From Pseudomonadota bacterium (GTDB lineage Bacteria > Pseudomonadota > Alphaproteobacteria > Caulobacterales > Aquidulcibacteraceae): 64,000 nt of DNA. The stretch is from the NCBI GenBank assembly GCA_020161405.1, contig JAIUOD010000001.1:310001-374000 (forward strand). Direction: 5' to 3'. Shown piece by piece: positions 1 through 8,911 of this stretch. The notes under the pieces were generated by a model, which was not told the origin of the DNA, searched no databases, and saw nothing but the letters and a program-made list of their open reading frames with translations. The first letter of the stretch is position 1. Each line of letters opens with the position of its first letter. A program made the translations under genes and the position numbers.

Positions 1-91
1 TTCTATCAGGTCGTTTTAGTGTTTGCATTGGTTTATTAAATTCAAATTCAAAAATTTCACAAGTAGTCAAACAAAAGCCTATGACCGATTA

Positions 92-742
92 TTACATATC
101 AAGTTTTAATATTGATTTTTCAGATGGCTCAAGCGCTATACAACCACCACCTTCAAATTCATTAAAGCCCATAATATCCATTAATGGGTCGCGGTTTTTT
201 TGCACCATTGATTTATCATTATAAATCGGGACAATTGGTAATTTTAACCAGCGCATTTCATTTTTTGTAAATACTAGAACATGACCATTTTCAAGTTTTT
301 CAGGGTCAATTCTTTTAAAAAGGAATTTATCAAATGATTCTGGCATTTCGGATAATTGTCCTTTAAATTCGCGCCACATAATCCCATTATCATTTAAATA
401 TTCCATCGAATATACACATATTCCAACAATGTCTGGGTTTATTTGAATTTCACATTTTTTGATATTTTCTTGCCCACTTATATCCTTGCCAATAAACTTT
501 TGTAAATCAGTGCAATTATTTACGACATGCATCGGGATTTTCTTTTGGGCATAACTTGTTACCAAACCCTTTGTAAGGTTTGCAAAAATAACCAGTGCAA
601 GCCATATTAAAAACACATAAAAGATAATGTGATAAAATCTAATTTCTTCTATTGGTTCTTTGAAGCCCTCGTCCATATTTCTTTTTAACATCAAATATTG
701 AATTGCAAAGCATATATTCAGGGCATTTTTCAGCCCCGCCAC
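92..742 (-). CDS. Hypothetical single-pass membrane protein
   Basis: I do not recognise the family. The protein (216 aa if the GTG at 742 is used) has one strong hydrophobic segment at about residues 39-60 (HIIFYVFLIWLALVIFANL), followed by a mostly polar domain of about 150 residues. This suggests a membrane-anchored protein with a soluble C-terminal domain. The start is uncertain: the first codon is GTG, and ATG codons at 691 and 676 would shorten the N-terminus without touching the membrane segment. None has a strong ribosome binding site. It is divergent from rpsD and no neighbour on its strand indicates a role. No catalytic motif was seen. Confidence 0.55.
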   Translation of the reverse strand: MAGLKNALNICFAIQYLMLKRNMDEGFKEPIEEIRFYHIIFYVFLIWLALVIFANLTKGLVTSYAQKKIPMHVVNNCTDLQKFIGKDISGQENIKKCEIQINPDIVGICVYSMEYLNDNGIMWREFKGQLSEMPESFDKFLFKRIDPEKLENGHVLVFTKNEMRWLKLPIVPIYNDKSMVQKNRDPLMDIMGFNEFEGGGCIALEPSEKSILKLDM

Positions 743-869
743 TTGACTCTTGGGCTTAAATTTTGTCTAAGCGCGCTTCATTTCGGGGAAACCTGATTAA
801 TGGGCGGTGCAGCTCGGCCATTTTAAAGTATTGCATGGGCAATACCCGACGCGCCAAAATAGGATAAAT

Positions 870-1490
870 ATGTCTAAACGTCATAATGCTAAATATAAAA
901 TCGACCGCCGTATGGGTGAAAACATTTGGGGTCGTCCTAAATCACCTGTAAACAAACGCTCTTATAAACCTGGTCAACACGGCCCAACTGGTCGCGCTGG
1001 CAAACCTTCTGACTTTGGCTTGCAACTTCGTGCAAAACAAAAACTTAAAGGTTATTATGGTTCAATTTCTGAGAAGCATTTTGCTGGTCTTTATGAAGAA
1101 GCTGATCGTATCAAAGGCAATACTGCAGAGAACCTAATCGGTCTTTTGGAATCACGCCTTGATGCTGTTGTTTATCGTTCTAAATTCGTGCCAACTGTAT
1201 TTGCGGCACGCCAATTTGTGAACCATGGTCACGTAACTGTAAACGGTAAAAAAGTGAATATTCCTTCTTACCGCGTTAAAGTTGGTGATGTTGTTGAAGT
1301 TAAACAAAAATCACGCTCTATGGCTTTGGTTCTTGAAGCTCTTGAATCAGCTGAACGCGATGTTCCTGATTATATCGAGCTTGATGCAGGCCACATGAAA
1401 GCAACCTTCCTTCGTATTCCTGAATTGTCAGACGTTCCTTACGCTTGCACAATGGAACCGAATTTGGTTGTCGAGTATTACGCATCTTAA
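870..1490 (+). CDS. rpsD: 30S ribosomal protein S4
   Basis: Primary 16S rRNA-binding protein that nucleates assembly of the small-subunit body. The 206-residue product begins [20 protein letters not shown], the alphaproteobacterial form of the N-terminus, and has the S4 RNA-binding domain at about residues 95-160 ([12 protein letters not shown], then [21 protein letters not shown]). Length matches the family. The reading frame is open upstream to 807, but the ATG at 870 is preceded by AGGA five to eight bases away and matches the family start. The gene stands alone, as is common in Alphaproteobacteria, and is followed by a strong terminator. Confidence 0.97.
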   Translation: MSKRHNAKYKIDRRMGENIWGRPKSPVNKRSYKPGQHGPTGRAGKPSDFGLQLRAKQKLKGYYGSISEKHFAGLYEEADRIKGNTAENLIGLLESRLDAVVYRSKFVPTVFAARQFVNHGHVTVNGKKVNIPSYRVKVGDVVEVKQKSRSMALVLEALESAERDVPDYIELDAGHMKATFLRIPELSDVPYACTMEPNLVVEYYAS

Positions 1491-1515
1491 TAGACGCAAT
1501 ATTCAAAAGAATTCA

Positions 1516-1550
1516 AAGCCCCAGTCGAAAGATTGGGGCTTTTTTATTTT
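1516..1550 (+). terminator. Rho-independent terminator of rpsD
   Basis: An 11-bp stem (AAGCCCCAGTC with GATTGGGGCTT, one G-T pair) closed by a GAAA tetraloop and followed by a T-rich run. It lies 25 bases after the rpsD stop codon. Confidence 0.9.
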
Positions 1551-1556
1551 GCCGCC

Positions 1557-1690
1557 GCCCCCCTTGAAGAAGGGGGGCTGTCGAGCAAAGCGAGACTGGG
1601 GGGTTGCGTCCAACAAGGTTGCACCCGCCAATTACGGACACCCCACCGTCACGCCTACGGCGCGCCACCTCCCCTACTTCTAGGGGAGGG
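1557..1690. repeat. GC-rich imperfect inverted-repeat element, non-coding
   Basis: About 134 bases of markedly GC-rich DNA in an AT-rich genome. The left part (hairpin CCCCCTTGAAGAAGGGGG, then a block ending GGGGGGTTGCGTCC) is an imperfect inverted copy of the right part (GGACACCCCACCGTC through the hairpin CCTCCCCTACTTCTAGGGGAGG). Small ORFs through it on both strands are composition artefacts. It resembles REP/MITE-like intergenic elements; only one copy was noticed in this window, so the repeated nature is inferred. Confidence 0.6.
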
Positions 1691-1695
1691 AAAAG

Positions 1696-1723
1696 AAAAC
1701 CCCGCAATTTCTTGCGGGGTTTT
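1696..1723 (-). terminator. Rho-independent terminator of the Bax-inhibitor-like gene
   Basis: A 12-bp stem (AAAACCCCGCAA / TTGCGGGGTTTT) with loop TTTC, 21 bases past the stop codon of the minus-strand gene. The A-rich left flank gives a T-rich run on the minus strand; it can also act on the plus strand. Confidence 0.85.
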
Positions 1724-1744
1724 GTTTGTAATATGTCGAATTAA

Positions 1745-2497
1745 TTATCTTCTGTCGCCCATGAAGCGAAGTAGCATTACAAACAAATTGATGAAATCAA
1801 GATAAAGTTCCAACGCGCCATAAGATGTTGCAACTGACATTGCGGTTTCATTTCCACCTAATTGATAATAGGTGGTTTTAAGTTTTTGCGTGTCATAAGC
1901 TGTAAGACCTGCGAAAATCAAAATACCGATGCCAGAGATAATCAAGCTCATCATGCCACTTTTAAGAATGAATACATTCACCAAAGACGCAATGATAAGG
2001 CCGAAAAGCGCCATGAATAAAAATGTTCCAAAGCCTGATAAATCTTTTTTAGTTGTATAACCATAAAGGCTTAAAGCGCCAAAAGTTGCCGCAGTAACAA
2101 AGAATGTTGTTGCCAATGATTGACCAGTATAAACAAGCGCAAGAACGCCCATTCCAAGGCCCATTAATGAAACAATCGTCCAATATAAAAGGCTTGCGCC
2201 AGTTTTTGACGGATTGCGCATAAAAAAGCCAGTGCCCAATAAAATAACCATTGGTGCAAAAGCAACAATCATTCCAAGGCCAGTATAGCCAGTGACATAA
2301 CCACCTTGTGTATTAAACAATAAATCGCGAACCGCAGGAACAAATGCTGCCGCATAAGCAAGTGCGCCAGAAAGCACCAAGCCAAGGCCCATTTTATTAT
2401 ATACGCCAAGCATAAAGGAACGAAGGCCCTGATCAACCGACATATCCATAGCGCCATTAACAGCGCCATATTGATAATTAGGATTAAAGTCGTTCAT
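1745..2497 (-). CDS. Bax inhibitor-1 / YbhL-YccA family membrane protein
   Basis: Inner-membrane protein of the Bax inhibitor-1 (UPF0005) family, 250 aa, with about seven hydrophobic segments filling residues 30-245. The family includes pH-sensitive calcium-leak channels and the FtsH-binding YccA; the specific role here is not known. Family features seen: the N-terminal soluble tail MNDFNPNYQYG, the GLRSFMLGVYNKMGLGLVLSG first helix, and the C-terminal TAYDTQKLKTTYYQ and ASYGALELYLDFINLF segments with the conserved acidic residues. The ATG at 2497 is chosen because GGAAGG lies seven bases upstream; the frame is open nine codons further. Confidence 0.9.
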   Translation of the reverse strand: MNDFNPNYQYGAVNGAMDMSVDQGLRSFMLGVYNKMGLGLVLSGALAYAAAFVPAVRDLLFNTQGGYVTGYTGLGMIVAFAPMVILLGTGFFMRNPSKTGASLLYWTIVSLMGLGMGVLALVYTGQSLATTFFVTAATFGALSLYGYTTKKDLSGFGTFLFMALFGLIIASLVNVFILKSGMMSLIISGIGILIFAGLTAYDTQKLKTTYYQLGGNETAMSVATSYGALELYLDFINLFVMLLRFMGDRR

Positions 2498-2629
2498 AAT
2501 TTTTCCTTCCAAATAACGTTTCACTTATAGTGGCACGTTTTTCTATATATCGCAATGAGTTTGCATTTTTTCAATATCGCGTTAAAGAAAATTGTAGAAA
2601 ATAAGCATAAATTTTTTTAAGGGAAGAAA

Positions 2630-3262
2630 ATGCTAAAATTATATTCTTTTTCGCAATCTTCGGCGTCATATCGTGTGCGCATTGCTTTGGCTTTGAAGGG
2701 GCTTGAATATGATGTTTTGGGCGTTAATTTGATTGAAAACGCCCATCAAAGCGAAGAATATAAAAAACTTAACCCCCAAGGGCGCGTGCCATATTTGATT
2801 GATGGCGAAAATGGCCTTGCCCAATCTTTGGCGATTATTGAATATTTGGAAGAAAAATATCCAAATCCATCGCTTTTCCCCAAAGATATTTTTGCGCGCC
2901 AAAAAAGCCGCGCCTTTGCCCATGCGATTGCCGCCGATATTTTCCCGCTTCAAAATCTTTCAACCCGCCGCAAAATTGGCGAAGATTTTGGTCAAAGCGT
3001 TGAAGACCAAGCCAAATGGTCGGCATTTTGGATTGCGCGCGGATTTTTAGGGCTTGAAAGAGAATTACAAAATAACCCGCCACAAACCGAATATCTTTTT
3101 GCAGATTATCCAACAATTGCTGATATTTGCCTTGTGCCACAATGGAATAATGCCGTGCGTTATGGTGTTGATTTAACACAGTTTCCAATTCTTGCATCTT
3201 TTGATAAAAAGGCACGCAATCACATTGCTTTCACAACAACTGCGCCAGAAACCCAAAAATGA
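2630..3262 (+). CDS. maiA: Maleylacetoacetate isomerase (zeta-class GST)
   Basis: Glutathione-dependent isomerisation of maleylacetoacetate to fumarylacetoacetate, the penultimate step of tyrosine/homogentisate breakdown. The 210-aa protein has the thioredoxin-fold N-terminal domain with the zeta-class signature SSASYRVRIALALKGLEY at residues 10-27, in which the usual cysteine is alanine (Ala12), then NPQGRVP and an all-helical C-terminal domain. RBS AAGGGAAG precedes the ATG. Its stop overlaps the start of the marR gene by four bases (ATGA), so the two are co-translated, and hpd lies 1.4 kb downstream on the same strand, supporting the assignment over a generic GST. Confidence 0.88.
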   Translation: MLKLYSFSQSSASYRVRIALALKGLEYDVLGVNLIENAHQSEEYKKLNPQGRVPYLIDGENGLAQSLAIIEYLEEKYPNPSLFPKDIFARQKSRAFAHAIAADIFPLQNLSTRRKIGEDFGQSVEDQAKWSAFWIARGFLGLERELQNNPPQTEYLFADYPTIADICLVPQWNNAVRYGVDLTQFPILASFDKKARNHIAFTTTAPETQK

Positions 3263-3699
3263 ACCTATCACTAGAAGAATATTTGCCATATCGCCTTGCG
3301 GTTACGTCTGCCAAAGTTTCGGGTCTGATTGCCAAAGCCTATGAAACCCGTTTTGGCTTGACTATTCCACAATGGCGCTTGCTTGCGGTTTTAAATGAAC
3401 ATGCGCCATTATCACAACAAGATTTGGTAAACCGAACTTTGATGGATAAGGTAAATGTTTCACGCACAGTTTCATCACTTATTACGCGCGGCCTTGTTAC
3501 AAAAAAATCCCAAGATAATGATAAAAGATTTCAATCACTAACCCTAACCAAAGAGGGGCAAAGTGTGGTCGATGAAATCATTCCTGTTGCTAAAGACCTT
3601 GAACATTCATTGCTTGGTACTTTTTCAAAAGAAGAAATACTTTCGCTTGATGGCCTTTTACGCGCCCTTTGGTCACGGGTAGATGAAATTCAAAAATAA
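3259..3699 (+). CDS. MarR-family transcriptional regulator
   Basis: 146-aa winged-helix regulator. The MarR core is visible: LTIPQWRLLAVL (helix 2), PLSQQDLVNRTLMDKVNVSRTVSSLITRGLVTKK (recognition helix and wing) and RFQSLTLTKEGQSVV. MarR proteins usually repress nearby catabolic genes and release DNA on binding an aromatic ligand. Translationally coupled to maiA by an ATGA overlap and upstream of hpd, it probably senses a tyrosine-pathway intermediate; this is inference from position. No clear palindrome was found in the short spacers next to it. Confidence 0.88.
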   Translation: MNLSLEEYLPYRLAVTSAKVSGLIAKAYETRFGLTIPQWRLLAVLNEHAPLSQQDLVNRTLMDKVNVSRTVSSLITRGLVTKKSQDNDKRFQSLTLTKEGQSVVDEIIPVAKDLEHSLLGTFSKEEILSLDGLLRALWSRVDEIQK

Positions 3700-3764
3700 T
3701 AGTTGCAAATATAAGCATATTGTATGCATAATATTATTTGTAAATATTAGCGTGGAACTGCATT

Positions 3765-4538
3765 ATGTTTTTCGGGAAAAAGAAAGCTATTAAAAGTGAT
3801 AAGCCAGAAATAAATCCACCTGAAAAACCTAATGATGAATGGCTTCCTTGGTATGGCAAGGACGATTATATATCGTGTAATTTTGCCTATAGAACGGTTT
3901 ATGAAAAAATTAAAGCTCTACTTACCTTTGACGGAAGATTGCATGCCGAAACCCTAATGGTAGCTATTGGTGCGCTTGTTGGCGCATGTGCATTTCAAGC
4001 CGTTTATGAGAATCTTATAAAAACCCAAATCGGCATAATTGGCAAAGATTATGTTACAATAGAATTGTTTGACGGTCGTATTTTACTTGCTGGCGACGAA
4101 TTAAATAGTTTCTTGGTTCAAGAAAAAGAGGGAAGAATTTCACTTTTTCAATCTCTTGCAACAAGGGCAATAGGAATTCAAATGCCGCAAAATCAATTTC
4201 CCGACATTAATATGATGTTTAAGCAAAAAATAGAAGATATTATAAATAATGATTATAATTTAAAAATGTGCGACCCTGAACACAGCCCGCAATTACAACC
4301 TGTGAAAATCGTTGATTTAATATTGCCGCATATTAATCATTGGTTTGCACAATCTGTCCCAAGCGGCACAAAGTTTGCGCCGCCTTCATTTGAACATAGG
4401 CCGGTAATTCTTAATCTTATTGCTGGCATCTATCTTGAGGAAACAAGCAAAGTTCTTAGTCCTGAAATCGGAATGAAACTTGCAATGGAGGCTGCGATAA
4501 TAACTTCAAAACTTGGGTTTGAACCTAAACCGCAATAA
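3765..4538 (+). CDS. Hypothetical protein within the tyrosine-degradation cluster
   Basis: Unrecognised 257-aa protein. It begins with a lysine-rich stretch (MFFGKKKAIKSDK), then has a tryptophan/tyrosine-rich region (WLPWYGKDDY) and a semi-hydrophobic helix GRLHAETLMVAIGALVGACAF at about residues 60-80. The rest is mixed alpha/beta with no signal peptide, clear membrane span or catalytic motif. It is on the same strand as marR (65 bases upstream) and hpd (100 bases downstream). These spacings allow separate transcription, so co-function with the tyrosine pathway is not established. GGA ten bases before the ATG is a weak RBS. Confidence 0.6.
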   Translation: MFFGKKKAIKSDKPEINPPEKPNDEWLPWYGKDDYISCNFAYRTVYEKIKALLTFDGRLHAETLMVAIGALVGACAFQAVYENLIKTQIGIIGKDYVTIELFDGRILLAGDELNSFLVQEKEGRISLFQSLATRAIGIQMPQNQFPDINMMFKQKIEDIINNDYNLKMCDPEHSPQLQPVKIVDLILPHINHWFAQSVPSGTKFAPPSFEHRPVILNLIAGIYLEETSKVLSPEIGMKLAMEAAIITSKLGFEPKPQ

Positions 4539-4638
4539 AACCTGCGATATTTATACAAAAATAAATTCAAAAAATAATAGTTGCAAGTGAAACTAATTTA
4601 TTATATCCCCTCTTTATGAAAACAGGGAGAATATTTTA

Positions 4639-5730
4639 ATGGCTGATTTGTTTGAAAACCCGCTTAATACAGATGGTTTTGAATTTGTTGAATTTACGGG
4701 GCCGAACCCTGCGCAAATTTTGGCAAAATTAAAAACCCTTGGTTTTGTTATTGCGGGAAAACATAAAACCAAAGATGTTCTTAGATTAAAACAAGGTGAA
4801 ATTAATTTCATCCTCAATATGGAAACCGATGGTCAACCAAGTGAATTTGCACGCCTTCATGGTCAAAGCGCAAACGCAATGGCATTTCGCGTAAAGGATG
4901 CGGCTTTTGCCCTTGTAGAAGCGGCAAAACGCGGCGCGCAAATTGTTGAGCGCAAAAAAGGCCCACTTGAACTTGATATTCCATGCATCAAAGGAATTGG
5001 TGGTTCATATGTTTATCTTGTTGATAGATATGGCGAAAAATCAATTTATGACATTGATTTTGACCCTGTTGAAAATGCCCAAAAAGAAGAAGCCGAACAT
5101 AATCTTGGTTTCACTTATATCGACCATCTAACCCATAATGTTTATAAGGGTGATATGGAAAAATGGGCGAATTTTTATGAAAACGTCTTTAATTTCCGTG
5201 AAATCCGCTATTTTGACATTGAAGGTAAAGTCTCTGGCCTTACTTCAAAAGCCATGACATCACCTTGTGGCAAAATCCGTATTCCAATCAATGAATCAAA
5301 AGGTGTTGAAGGCGTTAAAGATCAAATCGCCGAATATCTTGAAAAATATAATGGCGAAGGCATTCAACACATCGCTCTTGGCACCAATGATTTATTAAAA
5401 TCGGTTGATGGCTTGCGCAAAAATGGTGTTGATCTTCAAGATACAATCGAAACCTATTTTGATTTAATTGATAAACGCCTTCCTGGACATGGTGAAAATG
5501 TTGAAGAGCTTAGAAAACGCCGCATCCTTATTGATGGTGCACCATCAGAGGGGCAAGGGCTTTTGTTACAGATTTTCTCTAATGAAATGCTTGGGCCGAT
5601 TTTCTTTGAATTTATCCAACGCAAAGGCAATGAAGGCTTTGGCGAAGGTAATTTCCGCGCTTTATTTGAATCAATCGAACTTGATCAAATTCGTCGCGGT
5701 GTTTTGAAGGATACAAATAATGCTGCCTAG
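4639..5730 (+). CDS. hpd: 4-hydroxyphenylpyruvate dioxygenase
   Basis: Non-haem iron dioxygenase that converts 4-hydroxyphenylpyruvate to homogentisate in tyrosine catabolism (cytoplasmic). The 363-aa length is normal for bacterial HPPD. Two VOC halves are present; the iron ligands of the C-terminal half are visible as His163 (YIDHLTHNVYKGDM), His244 (GIQHIALGTND) and Glu324 (PIFFEFIQRKG), with the substrate-pocket motif FGEGNFRALFESIE near the end. The ATG at 4639 follows GGGAG. The 3' end overlaps the next VOC gene by 11 bases, so those two are translationally coupled. Homogentisate dioxygenase and fumarylacetoacetase are not in the window. Confidence 0.96.
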   Translation: MADLFENPLNTDGFEFVEFTGPNPAQILAKLKTLGFVIAGKHKTKDVLRLKQGEINFILNMETDGQPSEFARLHGQSANAMAFRVKDAAFALVEAAKRGAQIVERKKGPLELDIPCIKGIGGSYVYLVDRYGEKSIYDIDFDPVENAQKEEAEHNLGFTYIDHLTHNVYKGDMEKWANFYENVFNFREIRYFDIEGKVSGLTSKAMTSPCGKIRIPINESKGVEGVKDQIAEYLEKYNGEGIQHIALGTNDLLKSVDGLRKNGVDLQDTIETYFDLIDKRLPGHGENVEELRKRRILIDGAPSEGQGLLLQIFSNEMLGPIFFEFIQRKGNEGFGEGNFRALFESIELDQIRRGVLKDTNNAA

Positions 5731-6250
5731 TTTGCAAAAAATCCACCATGTTGCCTATCGCTGCATCAATGCCAAAGAAACAGTTGAATTTTATCAAAAA
5801 GTCTTGGGCATGGATTTTCAATTGGCAATTTCCGAAGATTATGTGCCTTCAACTGGCGAACATGATCCCTATATGCACATTTTCCTTGATGCAGGTGGTG
5901 GCAATGTATTGGCGTTTTTCGAATTGCCAAAACAGCCTGAAATGGGCTTTGACCCCAATTCACCAAAATGGGTGCAGCATATTGCCTTTGCGGTTAAAGA
6001 TTATGATGCCTTAATGGCAGCTAAGGCGCATATTGAAAGCTTTGGTATTGAAGTTATTGGCCCAACCAATCACACAATTTTCAAAAGCATTTATTTCTTT
6101 GACCCCAATGGTCACCGCCTTGAACTTGCCGCAGATTGCGCAACCCCAGAGCAAATGGCAGAATTAAAACGCGTTGCCCCAATCATGATAGGTGAATGGA
6201 ACGAAACCAAAAAAGCCCCCAAACACGCCGCATGGCTACATGAAAACTAA
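5720..6250 (+). CDS. Small VOC/glyoxalase-superfamily protein coupled to hpd
   Basis: 176-aa protein made of two beta-alpha-beta-beta-beta VOC modules: KIHHVAYRCINAKETVEFYQKVLGM at the N-terminus and WVQHIAFAVKDYDALMAAKAHI in the second half, ending in SIYFFDPNGHRLELAAD, where the glutamate is the usual last metal ligand. Candidate metal ligands are His9 or His10, a histidine near residue 85 and that glutamate. The start overlaps the hpd stop by 11 bases. VOC proteins can be lyases, isomerases or dioxygenases; position points to tyrosine or homogentisate metabolism, but the reaction is not determined. A strong terminator follows directly, so this is the last gene of the cluster. Confidence 0.85.
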   Translation: MLPSLQKIHHVAYRCINAKETVEFYQKVLGMDFQLAISEDYVPSTGEHDPYMHIFLDAGGGNVLAFFELPKQPEMGFDPNSPKWVQHIAFAVKDYDALMAAKAHIESFGIEVIGPTNHTIFKSIYFFDPNGHRLELAADCATPEQMAELKRVAPIMIGEWNETKKAPKHAAWLHEN

Positions 6251-6280
6251 AAAAAGCCCGCCAATCGGCGGGCTTTTTAA
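6251..6280 (+). terminator. Terminator of the hpd-VOC operon
   Basis: Perfect 12-bp stem (AAAAAGCCCGCC / GGCGGGCTTTTT) with loop AATC, starting directly after the stop codon. Symmetric, so it can also end the converging phaB transcript. Confidence 0.92.
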
Positions 6281-6308
6281 TCAAAATGCGAGGGTGTGAA
6301 TTTGAGTT

Positions 6309-7028
6309 CTAGCTTATATATTGCGTTCCGTTAATCGCAATTGTTGCGCCATTAATAAAGCCTTTGTCTTCAACCAAGAAGACAACTACGCGACCAATTT
6401 CTTCGGCTTCGCCCAAACGGCCTGATGGAATTTGGGCAACAATTTTTTGCAAAACTTCAGGGGCAATTGCGGTCACCATTTCGGTTGCAATATAACCTGG
6501 GGCGATACAATTCACCGTAACGCCTTTGCTTGCGCCTTCTTGTGCCAAGGCTTTAGTGAAACCAATAACGCCCGCTTTGGCGGCAGAATAATTAACCTGA
6601 CCTGCCTGACCCTTTTGGCCATTGATAGATGAAATATTTACAATGCGCCCATAGCCGCGTTCACGCATACCCTCAATAACAGGGCGTGTGCAGTTAAAAA
6701 GACTATCTAAATCGGTTGCGATAACATCTTTCCATTGTTCTGGCTTCATTTTGTGGAAGAAACCATCGCGCGTAATGCCCGCATTATTAATCAAAACTTC
6801 AACAGGGCCATAATCAGCCTCAATTTGTTTTATCGCCGCAGATGAAGCCTCAAAATTTGCAACATCAAACTTGATTACATTAATACCTGTTTCAGCTTTA
6901 AAAGCATTCGCCGCTTCATCATTGCCAGCATATGATGCAACAACATTAAAACCTGCCGCTTTCAAAGATGTTGAAATTGCCGCGCCAATACCACGCGTTC
7001 CACCCGTTACCAGTGCTACTTTACCCAT
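6309..7028 (-). CDS. phaB: Acetoacetyl-CoA reductase (PhaB type)
   Basis: NADPH-dependent reduction of acetoacetyl-CoA to (R)-3-hydroxybutyryl-CoA, the second step of polyhydroxybutyrate synthesis. Classical short-chain dehydrogenase of 239 aa: cofactor motif TGGTRGIG at residues 8-15, NNAG near residue 86, catalytic Ser in NISSINGQKGQAGQ, and YSAAK. The SINGQKGQ-GQ-NYSAAKAG block is characteristic of PhaB as distinct from FabG. A strong RBS (GGGAGGAAG) lies before the ATG. No phaA or phaC is adjacent. FabG-like 3-ketoacyl-ACP reductase is the alternative, judged less likely. Confidence 0.9.
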   Translation of the reverse strand: MGKVALVTGGTRGIGAAISTSLKAAGFNVVASYAGNDEAANAFKAETGINVIKFDVANFEASSAAIKQIEADYGPVEVLINNAGITRDGFFHKMKPEQWKDVIATDLDSLFNCTRPVIEGMRERGYGRIVNISSINGQKGQAGQVNYSAAKAGVIGFTKALAQEGASKGVTVNCIAPGYIATEMVTAIAPEVLQKIVAQIPSGRLGEAEEIGRVVVFLVEDKGFINGATIAINGTQYIS

Positions 7029-7165
7029 TTTTCTTCCTCCCGATGCTGCTTTTTCAGCTTAAGTAATTTGTGAAGCCGCATCAGGTAAAAATCAATAGAA
7101 CAAAAGTATATTTCCCTTGGGTTAAGGGAAAAAAAATTTTGCACTGCATCAAAAATGAAACAGTT

Positions 7166-7203
7166 TAGGGGCAGGACTTATTAATTAATAGATCCTGCCC
7201 CTA
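7166..7203 (-). terminator. Hairpin at the 3' end of the exported hypothetical gene
   Basis: Perfect 11-bp stem (TAGGGGCAGGA / TCCTGCCCCTA) with a 16-base AT-rich loop. It includes the TAG stop codon of the gene ending at 7201. There is no clean T-run, so it may be an mRNA-stabilising hairpin rather than a classical terminator. Confidence 0.55.
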
Positions 7204-7650
7204 GTTCTTTGGCTTTGCTTTTGCTAGGCGTGCATCAACCTGCTTTTGTGATTCAAGACCAAAGGTGACGGTTTCTTGCGGTGTTAATTCAATTAGCGCC
7301 GAAATCGTACATTCATTCTTGTCCATTCTATCAATACCAAGCAATTTAAAGCGGCTAAACTTATCAATCGACCCGCCATGATAATCATAAGGTATAATAC
7401 CTATTGCTGAACTTGGATCGCCCATACCAAAACAATTCAAAGGCGCACGATACCACCGCCCAAGGCCAGTGTTTAAATATAATATATCGTCATGACCCTC
7501 ACGTTTCACGGAAAAGCCATCAATCTGACTTGCAAAGGCGATTGTTCCATTTTCACGACCCGCAAACGCATCTTGTTTAACTGGTGCAGTTTCATTTTTT
7601 CCAACTGGTTCAGTAGCGGCAACAAATAACATTAAACTTGATAATAACAT
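7201..7650 (-). CDS. Hypothetical exported protein, DUF6491-like
   Basis: 149-aa protein with a short N-terminal hydrophobic signal (MLLSSLMLFVAATEP). The mature part contains FASQIDGFSVKREGHDDILYLNTGLGRWYRAPLNCFGM with a later cysteine in KNECTISALIELTP, giving two cysteines that could form a disulfide. The pattern of a displayed strand, a GRWYRA turn and paired cysteines resembles DUF6491, a family of small exported proteins in Caulobacterales and Sphingomonadales; this is from memory of the family. Function unknown. GGAG lies seven bases before the ATG. It is divergent from mdh. Confidence 0.72.
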   Translation of the reverse strand: MLLSSLMLFVAATEPVGKNETAPVKQDAFAGRENGTIAFASQIDGFSVKREGHDDILYLNTGLGRWYRAPLNCFGMGDPSSAIGIIPYDYHGGSIDKFSRFKLLGIDRMDKNECTISALIELTPQETVTFGLESQKQVDARLAKAKPKN

Positions 7651-7796
7651 CTCAAATCTCCATGCATGTAATATATAAAATTAGCGGAGAAAGCGCCACT
7701 TAATTTCCTGTTAGGTGGCCTTAAGGGCGAAATAAGAAATACAATAAGTTTTTTACAATAAGTTTTTTCTTCATACTTTGCGCTATGTGCCATTGA

Positions 7797-8819
<1,023 letters not shown>

Positions 8820-8880
8820 TTAAAATTTTTTCGCTTTGCGAAAATAATTTGAATTAGATTTAATAGGACAAAAATTTTTA

Positions 8881-8909
8881 AAAATCCCGCCAATATTTGG
8901 CGGGATTTT
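8881..8909. terminator. Bidirectional terminator between mdh and the GHKL-nuclease gene
   Basis: Perfect 13-bp stem (AAAATCCCGCCAA / TTGGCGGGATTTT) with loop TAT, flanked by T/A runs on both sides. It serves both converging genes. A weaker hairpin (TTTTCGC-TTT-GCGAAAA) lies at about 8827-8843. Confidence 0.9.
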
Positions 8910-8911
8910 AT

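Noticed and set aside
1468..1805. Small overlapping open frames on both strands after rpsD
   Set aside because: They run through two terminators and the GC-rich inverted repeat and into the Bax-inhibitor gene; there is no coding signal.
2630..3262. Generic GST instead of maleylacetoacetate isomerase
   Set aside because: The SSAS-YRVRIAL zeta-class motif and the position in a tyrosine cluster favour maiA, in spite of the Cys-to-Ala change.
6309..7028. FabG (3-ketoacyl-ACP reductase)
   Set aside because: The SINGQKGQ-GQ-NYSAAKAG block and absence of acp/fabF neighbours favour PhaB.
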